This document shows positions 57,292-64,000 of a stretch of 64,000 nt of DNA, one piece after another (position 1 is the first letter of the stretch; each line of letters opens with the position of its first letter). A program made the translations under genes and the position numbers. Location: NCBI GenBank assembly GCA_029931535.1, contig JAQPZY010001250.1, positions 1,116,001 to 1,180,000 on the forward strand, written 5' to 3'. The notes below the pieces were generated by a model. That model saw nothing but the letters and a program-made list of their open reading frames with translations. It searched no databases and was not told where the DNA came from. Origin of the DNA: Margaritifera margaritifera (Eukaryota; Mollusca; Bivalvia; Unionida; Margaritiferidae).

Positions 57292-58844
57292 TGTCACAGG
57301 ATGAAGCCGGGTTGGGACTGGATTAGTGAAGACACCGAAAGCAACTGCGTTAATAAGATGTTTATTTATAAACGCAATTTAAAGATGAACAAATCTGACA
57401 CCATTATAACAAAAAGATAAGGAAAATTATAAAGTTCCTAACATGGAACTATCAACAACAAGTAACTCAAAGAGAAAAATCAAAGATGGATTTAACAAAT
57501 GGAATTTTAAACAAACGTGAATAGCATCCTATCACCAATCGACAAATAAGAGTATATGATTTACACCCCAATATAAACAAGGTCTTATTAAGTACCAAGG
57601 GTGACCAAAGCATGTGATTTATGCACTTATCAATAGAATACTCATTTATCCATCAATCTGTTAACTCGTCAATTTATCAATTTAACAAGCGATGTTGGAA
57701 TATGAATTTATGAATCCGTCGTTCATATAACGATATTGAAATGGGGATGTATGAAATTATGAATATGTCGTTCATATAACGATATTGAAATGGGGATGCA
57801 TGAAATTATGAATCTATCACACATATAGCGATATTGAAATGGGAATGAATGTAATTTTGCACAGATAGCAATATTGAGATAACAATCAAATGGAACACGC
57901 AATAAATATAACTATCGTGGCGTCCGTTTGACTACCAAGATGTATCTACGGTTCCACCCGCTCTAGTCCATGGTCAAGGAGCCACCACGCATGGTCCACC
58001 CCTCCCAGTCTGTTGAAGGGTCCCTCGAGAGCCTTCACATTAACACAGACCCGTTGATCGAGAAGCCTTGGTCCCTCGCATCGAGAAAACCAGTACACTC
58101 TTCCGAAACAACGTCACCAGACACAGCGTACACGTCACACGAAACCACACAGAGTTCTGTGACTTCACACACCACCAAACCATACACATGGAACAGCTAA
58201 AAGTATAACAACTAAACCGTGTAGTACATATGACACGGTTAGTACTTTTGTATTGATATATGTTGCGCATGCGCGCACATGAATTACGCCTCGTTACACA
58301 TTACATTAATCATTCAATGCATGCCGCGTATAATTAAATAATACCCGTCTGTTCAGTTACAACAAATAGCTAACTTGAACCAGCCTATAGGATTTCTAAT
58401 ATCATGGCGTTGTATGACCTAGGTATTGACTCTCTGTAGAATTTAGAATAAATTCTAAAACATCTAATATATGAAACAATTTTGTCATATAAAACGAATA
58501 GTGATAAAGAATACAATCTTAAATTTCACATGCCTCTACAGCTGAAGTTTTGCTCCCGTAAAGAGGTAAGCTTTCTGACAAGACTCATCGTAGTGTAATT
58601 TGTTTATAGAGAATTCGCTCTATATGTACTCTAGCTGTGACAGATATGCGCAGCAGCTAGGCACGTGAGTTTTCACTGCAGGCAATTTGCACGTGCAGCA
58701 TGGGGTGAATCGCGCTCAGTATTTCAAAATAACTAGAGCCGAAAAAAATAAACAACCCCAGAGTAACGCTCTAGTCGGAAACGAAACCCGAATACATTTT
58801 TGATCACATATACATATTGATATAAACCATACAATTCCGTGACA
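57292..58844 (-). repeat. 5' LTR of the Gmr1-like element
   Basis: 1,553 bp, same length as 51812-53364, offset exactly 5,480 bp with no indel. It should hold the promoter and polyadenylation site, but I could not place a convincing TATA box. Confidence 0.97.
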
Positions 58845-58849
58845 ATAGT
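58845..58849. repeat. Target-site duplication ATAGT (right)
   Basis: Identical to 51807-51811. Confidence 0.95.
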
Positions 58850-59480
58850 ATATGTTTGACTGCTTGTATTGCCCATGATTTATTGTCTTGTTGGAATTTT
58901 TATTGATTTGATACATCTTTCGAAATCACAATATATAACATACGGGATTTTTAGTAGATGGTAGTTGTTTTTTGAATTCCACAACAGAACCCTCTGCAGG
59001 CATTATATATGCTGAACTAATTACTTGATTACATAATCGTTGGTGTTTATACAATTGGTATAGAGAGTTATGATGATTTAAACTCTTCTTGCAAACGTGA
59101 TTTTATTGGTGTTTTCTTGTTGTTGTTGTTGTTTATTTGTGATGACGTCAATGTCGATACATCCCTTATACCGCAGTAATGATATTTGTTTCCATGAAAT
59201 ACAATTAACATGACCACATGATTGACTGTTTTCTCTTTTCTGTCACTAACGTTTATGAATATGTCAACTGTTTGAAAACATACATATATACGTTGAATTC
59301 ATCTTTGAATTCATCGACTTCCTCTATTTTCATAGGGCATCTATGAACCAATGTATCTACCAAAGTTTGTGTAGCGGCATTCAAATAACATATCAATTAC
59401 CTTTTGGTTTAATTCCTGTTTATGATGTTTAAACCTTTTTTCTGTGATATAATCCCTAAATATTAGTCTATCTTCTGTTC
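58845..59480 (-). pseudogene. Polinton DNA polymerase B, upstream part (broken)
   Basis: Minus-strand frames give, in order, FRDYITEKRFKHHKQELNQK (about 59465), KIEEVDEFKDEFNVYMYVFK (about 59330-59270), EKTVNHVV, then YHYCGIRDVSTLTSSQ in the place of the usual HYCWIKDLSRLL stretch before the polymerase zinc finger. MPAEGSVVEFKKQLPSTK comes next and, at 58945-58919, PYVIYCDFE, the exonuclease I motif of protein-primed family B polymerases. The reading frame changes at least four times. The Gypsy element begins 75 bp after the ExoI motif, and the polymerase resumes at 51811. The enzyme would replicate the linear Polinton DNA; this copy is dead. Confidence 0.75.
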
Positions 59481-60480
59481 ATATTTATGGTGTACTCGCT
59501 AAATCTAGTTGGACTTTACAGAACCAAAATCTCTAATTCTCCTTCTTATTGTCTTTTTCATGTATGATCCGACGTCGCTGAAGCGAAAATTCAATCCTGA
59601 TCATGTCCCTTTTAAACCCATATTAATCGAATCCTGGAACCTTTTGGTAATAATTCTGTTTTTATTTTGTCTGTTCATTCTATTAATTTCCCTTCTGTTT
59701 TAAGACGGATTAAAGAGGATTTGAATATTCTTCTTCCAGTTTTTGGCATAGGGAATAAATTATTGTATGCATTGAATATAATAATTATAGGTTTTTCCAC
59801 ACTCGCAAGTAACTCTATTTTAATTTACTTTTTCACCTTTATTGTTTCTACGTTGCAGTGCCAGTTTGATTTAATAAAATAAACACATCTGTGGTATTTT
59901 GTATTTCGCTTTTCCGTCTGGTCGACGTACGTTTCTTACCCACGTTTATAATATCTGATAATACTCATTTATTTAGTGCTTGCGTTTGTTACAGATGAAT
60001 CTGACGGTGTTATTACTCTCGTAAATCAGTGTTATACACATCATTTAAAGTATTAAAGTCATAAATGATTCTATAATTTTGATTTTGGTTTCGTCAGACT
60101 TCTTAAATAAATAAACTGGCAAGATATTAAACCCATTATCTTTGGCAATATTTATAACTTTTATCCCAAAAGTGTCTTTATCTGCTTGCAAATGTCTGGG
60201 CAAAATGGTATCCGATCTTTCTGTTATTCGTGATAGTTGTAAGTCTATTGTTATCCAAATTCTGTTGTAAATCAGCAAGCATCTATATATTATTTTAACG
60301 GTATAATGTCATCATGCAAAATGTTTTAATATCTGTTCTTTAATATGATTGGTTTGATTTTAATTAGGTGGTTCTTTGAATTTTGAAGTGACCAATGTTG
60401 TGTCTTTTATTATGTTAGCGATACAATGTTTTCAACGGGTTCTCAAATGTTCAAGTAATCACATTGCCCTTTTCATTTTA
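59481..60480 (-). pseudogene. Decayed Polinton genes of unknown identity
   Basis: Between integrase and polymerase, the minus strand has broken frames. One at 60278-60045 contains ADKDTFGIKVINIAKDNGFN and LPVYLFKKSDETKIKIIESF. Another around 59830-59700 contains FPMPKTGRRIFKSSLIRL, and one near 59560-59520 contains GSYMKKTIRRRIRDFGSVKS. The last, Arg/Lys-rich, would suit a DNA-binding virion-type protein, but I cannot assign any of them. An upstream part of polymerase B may also lie here. Confidence 0.35.
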
Positions 60481-60703
60481 TTAGTACATATTTTTTACAG
60501 TTCGTTGTTTTCGAATTCGAAAGTATTCGACCTTGTATAAGTCATATTCTTTGTCATACATGAACAACTGCTCCTCGTAATAGATACTCTCAATATTCTC
60601 TCCCTTTAAATCTTCCAATTTGTAGACAAACGCTTTATCTAATATCACTTGTCTGACTTTGCAAACTTCCTCCCTTAAATTAGGTAAGTACACTTTTGCC
60701 TAG
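60481..60703 (-). pseudogene. Polinton integrase, C-terminal fragment
   Basis: Open frame on the minus strand: YLPNLREEVCKVRQV near the start, then YKLEDLKGENIESIYYEEQL, then YKVEYFRIRKQRTVKNM to the stop at 60481. This matches, from recall, the end of Polinton/Maverick integrases: YTPNW.EEVF.I, then Y.L.DL.GE.I.G.FYE.EL, then a chromodomain-like start RVEKVLKRR. The catalytic DDE core that should precede it is missing. The break coincides with a hAT-like end at 60704. Confidence 0.7.
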
Positions 60704-60930
60704 ATCATGGGTCTCCAAACTTTATAAGACGAGGGCCATGTTAGATTTTTATAGGGGGTTTGCGGGCCGAAGCGACTGTGAAAATTTAAATATATGCAAA
60801 ATCGTTTTAAAAAAAGTACAACACTTTGCAGGCCAGACAAATCTCGGGCTTGCCGATCTGGTTTCAAACCTTCTATCCCTCATGACTTTGACCTCGCTAC
60901 ACATGCGGTAATTACTTTTTTGTACGCGTG
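60704..60930 (+). mobile_element. hAT-like non-autonomous element end
   Basis: Begins atcatgggtctccaaacttt and continues with gacgagggccat and tttgcgggccg. This is the classic end of hAT-derived repeats (CAGGGGTCCCCAAACTTT... GGGCCAC...GGGCC). The matching opposite end was not found, so length is uncertain. It appears to interrupt the Polinton integrase. Confidence 0.55.
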
Positions 60931-62165
60931 CGCGTGCACACACACCGATGAAAAATAAATCAGCGCAGATTAGATATCAAATATGTAATATTTCGAATAT
61001 CAGATATGTAATATCTGCGTATGTTCACTTTTATAACTGCCTGACTGGACATGATTATGTTGGCTCATAATTGTGTTAAACGAACGATACATACGTAGAT
61101 ACATATTTCTCAAATTTATTTAATAATTATTACAAAGAAAGCTCACGAAGAACTAAACAAAATTCTGCCAGCATGTTTCTATCCGATAATGGCGATGTTA
61201 ATTTGGAATATTGACGTGGAGCATTCACTCTCCATTATCAGCATTTTCCTTTCGCATCCTTAAACTATTTAAACAGAGATCAAAACAGCCTTTTACCAAC
61301 GATATATTCTGAAAGAGTATGAGCTGTGAGAAGTGCGGTCAATACTATATCATAAGCTCATCTTTTTATAAGCTCCTTGTTCTTGTTGGACTTTCAAATT
61401 TATGGTGAAAGGTTTGAAATTTCTTTTAGCTTTTGTTTTATTGGACAACTTTTACTGAAGTTTGTGTGTGTGTCTGTGTGTGGAATGAACGGCACATCAG
61501 CTTAAGTCATTTGCTCACAATTCTCTCCAGTTACTAGTGGCATTTCATGGGAGGTGGGTGTATCCTGTTTTCTGTTTAATGTACAACTTTTCAATGAAAC
61601 ACAGAGACCATCGGCCACAAACTATACCCTTCTCATAATCGAAAGCTCGTGAGAAAAAAGGGGACAAAACACAAACAAACAAGCATAAAAAACCACACCC
61701 GGATAAACAAATGATCATTGTTTATTGGAACAAGATCCAGTTTTTAAAAGCTTTGTATGACTGATATTAATTGCATTGACTCGAGCTAAACTGTAAAATG
61801 CAATTTTTGCAATAATGAATGATATTAACTATTTATTAGATAAAATTATACGAATCAATATGATTAGAATTACATGGAAACAAATATGCGTACTTTACCT
61901 GCAGACTGAAGAAATTGCAAGCAATGAACATTTTTGATCTGTGAAAAACTGTCCAAAGCAGGCACGGATAATTATTATACATTTACGTTGTTCCCGTCAT
62001 GATGAAATGCAAATTCGTTGGGTATTTTTTTAAAAACAAAGTTACTTTTAGCCGAAACATATACAACACTGTTCGGAACAAAAACAAATTTGAATGAACA
62101 TTAATTCATAGGAGATACAGATATATTGTTGATCTATGAAGTGCCGAGACTTAGCACAAAGTGAA
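60931..62165. other. No gene seen
   Basis: AT-rich, with no frame of note on either strand. Confidence 0.55.
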
Positions 62166-62167
62166 CA

Positions 62168-62169
62168 TG

Positions 62170-62203
<34 letters not shown>

Positions 62204-62274
62204 TGTATGTATGTATGTATGTATGTATGTATGTATGTATGTCTGTATGTATGTCTGTATGTATGTATGTATGC
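62168..62274. repeat. (GTAT)n microsatellite
   Basis: About 26 units, interrupted by gtct twice near the end. Open in several frames, not a gene. Confidence 0.95.
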
Positions 62275-63195
62275 CTTTATTTAGACTCAAATAGATTGCA
62301 TCAGGTGTATCAAATTCAGAATAATCATGATCTTAAAACACAACAAAGAACCAAATTACAAAGCAATAAAAAAATGGATACGTCAACTGACGAATTTACA
62401 AATTTGAACATCTAAATAAGTACAATCATATAAGTACGTATATAGAAATATCAAAACTTATAAGGATCAAACCACTAATTAATTTTCCATAGAACTATAT
62501 GTTAACATATTAAAAACAGAATAATTTCTGCATTAGATTGACATACAAATCACACATGCTTCCATTTATTGAAGTTAGAGAATTTTTCAACCTTGAAAAA
62601 CAGGTGTTCTGCGGAATGTTTATGATCCTCGTACTGTTGTGCAGTGATTGAAGTTTATACAATGTATAATGGAACATTTTTTAAAACCCATTTACTAGCC
62701 AATGGGTGCATCTCAAAATATTTTGTACTCTATTTTTTTTCCCCCACCAGTAGACTGGTTCTCTGGTTGTAAATGAATTATTTGTCCGATACCGATATCG
62801 TTTAGCTTGGTATGGCATTGGCGTTCTTTAAGTATTTGCCTGATGCTAGTAATGATACGAAAAATGCAAATGCACGTGGTAGCTGTTAAATGATTAGTAT
62901 TACCTTTGAGATAGTAATGACAAAGATTTTTCTTCATGTTTTTGGAATATAGCTAAGAATACTGCTATAATTATTCCTACTGCAGTGCGGGCGACTGATA
63001 TGTAGAGGCAATAATACGAAACTAGCATTAAACATACTGTTACCATATATATATATATATATGGAAAAAATTGCAAACATTGCAAAGTATTTCTCATAAA
63101 CTTGATCTTGCACTGAAACATTTGAACAAACTTAGAAAAACAAAAATCGAAATTTATACAGATGGTAACACTATATGTCTGTGAACTTTTTTTAG
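62275..63195. other. No gene seen
   Basis: Short AT-rich frames only (62713-62937 minus, 62900-63121 minus) without recognisable motifs. Confidence 0.5.
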
Positions 63196-63450
63196 GACTG
63201 GTGACCTTGTGTTTATTTTTTTTTTAAATTTAAAAGTTAGTGGCCTGGTGGTGTTGTTTTCTGAAAATTTCGAGGATTGATGGCCTATTGGGCTTTTTAT
63301 AATTTTGAGGGTTGGTGGCCGACTGTTTTTTTTTTTAAATTTGAGGGTTGGTTGCCTAGTGCTTTTTTTTTAATATTTTGAAGTATGGTGGCTTTGTTTT
63401 TTTTTATATATATAATATTTGAGGGTTGGTGGCCTTGTGTTTTTGTGTAC
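63196..63450. repeat. Degenerate ~45-50-bp minisatellite with T-runs
   Basis: About six imperfect units, each with gagggttggtggcc(t/g)a/tgtg followed by a T-run and aaatttt. Unit length varies with the T-run. Confidence 0.85.
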
Positions 63451-63604
63451 ATTTCTTTTTATCGTGTGGTGGGTAAAATATTAATGTTTAAAAACAAGGA
63501 TAGGTGAGTGGGAACCTAGGGTTTTTGTGAAGAAAAATTGGAGGACAAGAGGTTAGAAGGTTTAGGGTTTTAAACAAAATTGAAAAAGGATAGGAGAGTG
63601 GGTG

Positions 63605-64000
63605 GCTTACAAAGCAGATGAATCTAACTACTTTCATCCCTCGCTCCACCGTGTCTAATAGCGTTGATAAATCAGTGCTCGTTGTTTCCTTATACATACT
63701 TATCTGACCTGTCAAGGTCTTTTTACAATTTACGGACTTGATTATATATATTCCTGGCTTGGCTAACTCTGTTCTTACAGGATGATGATCTGAACTATTC
63801 AGTGGATAATGATCCATGGTATCAATCTTAACCACTAAGTCAAACTTAAAGTTTTGCAATAGCAAATGGTCAATCAAAGATTTGGATTTACCACCAGCTG
63901 AGCAAAAAGTATCGGCGCATGTGGACAGAGTATAAACAGACACTACATGTCCTCCACACACAAACGTTTCTACATTAGCACCTCTAGTATTTGCTAGGCA
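63605..64000 (-). pseudogene. LINE endonuclease fragment, runs off the window
   Basis: The minus-strand frame 63961-63488 is open and continues past 63961 to the window edge. It contains KSKSLIDHLLLQNFKFDLV, then DHYPLNSSDHHPVRTEL, with the SDHHPV motif of APE-type endonucleases of non-LTR retrotransposons, and then CKKTLTGQISMYKE. Upstream residues (ANTRGANVETF before FVCGG) fit the same domain. Similarity ends about 63610, next to a minisatellite. The downstream part of the open frame (below 63610) looks unrelated. The rest of the element would lie beyond 64000 on the endonuclease N-terminal side; RT is absent here. Confidence 0.65.

Larger units (their letters stand above)
51812..58844 (-). 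mobile_element. Complete young Ty3/Gypsy retrotransposon, Gmr1-like, integrase core missing
   Basis: 7,033 bp, on the minus strand. The two LTRs are 1,553 bp each and TG...CA-bounded (TGTCACGG... to ...CTGTGACA). The target-site duplication is ATAGT. The primer site matches tRNA-Leu and a polypurine tract adjoins the 3' LTR. It carries gag and a pol frame reading protease, integrase zinc finger, RT, RNase H. RNase H is followed only by the polypurine tract and LTR, so integrase does come before RT, which is the arrangement of Gmr1-like elements. The integrase catalytic core is absent. Three LTR mismatches in 1,553 bp imply a recent insertion. It landed in the DNA polymerase gene of an older Polinton, in the same orientation. 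Confidence 0.95.
48245..60703. mobile_element. Decayed Maverick/Polinton, split by a Gypsy element
   Basis: The minus strand carries an integrase C-terminus (60703-60481) and, further on, a protein-primed DNA polymerase B (about 59480-58845 and 51811-50700) with correct motif order across the Gypsy insertion. The plus strand (48245-50400) carries three broken genes, one resembling a Polinton-associated coiled-coil family. Polymerase B plus retroviral-like integrase is the defining pair of Polintons. Most of the element is missing: I see no packaging ATPase, protease or major capsid gene, and no terminal repeats. Without the Gypsy insertion about 5.4 kb remain, against the usual 15-20 kb. Confidence 0.65.

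Noticed and set aside
57970..58270. Identical 76-codon frames in both directions in the LTRs taken as duplicated genes
   Set aside because: The duplication is explained by the LTRs themselves. Nothing indicates a host gene.

Overview
The window looks like animal nuclear DNA, most likely from a lophotrochozoan and quite possibly a mollusc. The evidence is low overall GC, long AT, GT, GA, ATT and GTAT arrays, tRNA-derived SINEs with tails of the (g)gcgttaaaccca type, decayed LINEs of several lineages, Ty3/Gypsy elements, a Maverick/Polinton, and a decayed Toll-like receptor with LRRs and a TIR domain. The species cannot be fixed from the sequence. Almost all of the window is repeat-derived or decayed, and only two host genes look intact.

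Layout. 1-9.9 kb: microsatellites, a SINE, a degenerate minisatellite and a decayed Ty3/Gypsy element on the minus strand (about 4474-8780). 10.2-11.9 kb: a Toll-like receptor pseudogene. 12-24.4 kb: minisatellites, LINE fragments, one copy of a double-hairpin MITE, and a 5'-truncated LINE with an uninterrupted 386-residue ORF. 25.2-28.7 kb and 35.5-44.9 kb: two minus-strand, two-exon genes for small secreted Gly/Ser/Asn-rich proteins. Exon 1 encodes a signal peptide, the intron is phase 1 in both, and exon 2 encodes a basic cleavage site followed by FDP/FNP motifs. A broken plus-strand relative lies between them at about 30.7-31.0 kb. The two introns are filled with transposons: a fold-back element, MITEs and LINE pieces.

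45-48 kb: nothing identified. 48.2-60.7 kb: a decayed Maverick/Polinton. On the minus strand are an integrase C-terminus and a protein-primed family B DNA polymerase; on the plus strand are three broken genes. The polymerase gene is split at its exonuclease region by a complete, very young 7,033-bp Ty3/Gypsy retrotransposon (51812-58844). That element has 1,553-bp LTRs with three mismatches seen by eye, a perfect 5-bp target-site duplication, a tRNA-Leu primer site and a polypurine tract. Its pol order is protease, integrase zinc finger, RT, RNase H (the Gmr1-like order), and the catalytic core of integrase is missing. 60.7-64 kb: a hAT-like end, a GTAT array, a minisatellite and the endonuclease part of a LINE that runs off the window.

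The points most worth a second look are the secreted FNP-repeat family, the integrase-core-less but recently mobile Gmr1-like element nested in a Polinton polymerase gene, the double-hairpin MITE family and the 1.27-kb fold-back element.
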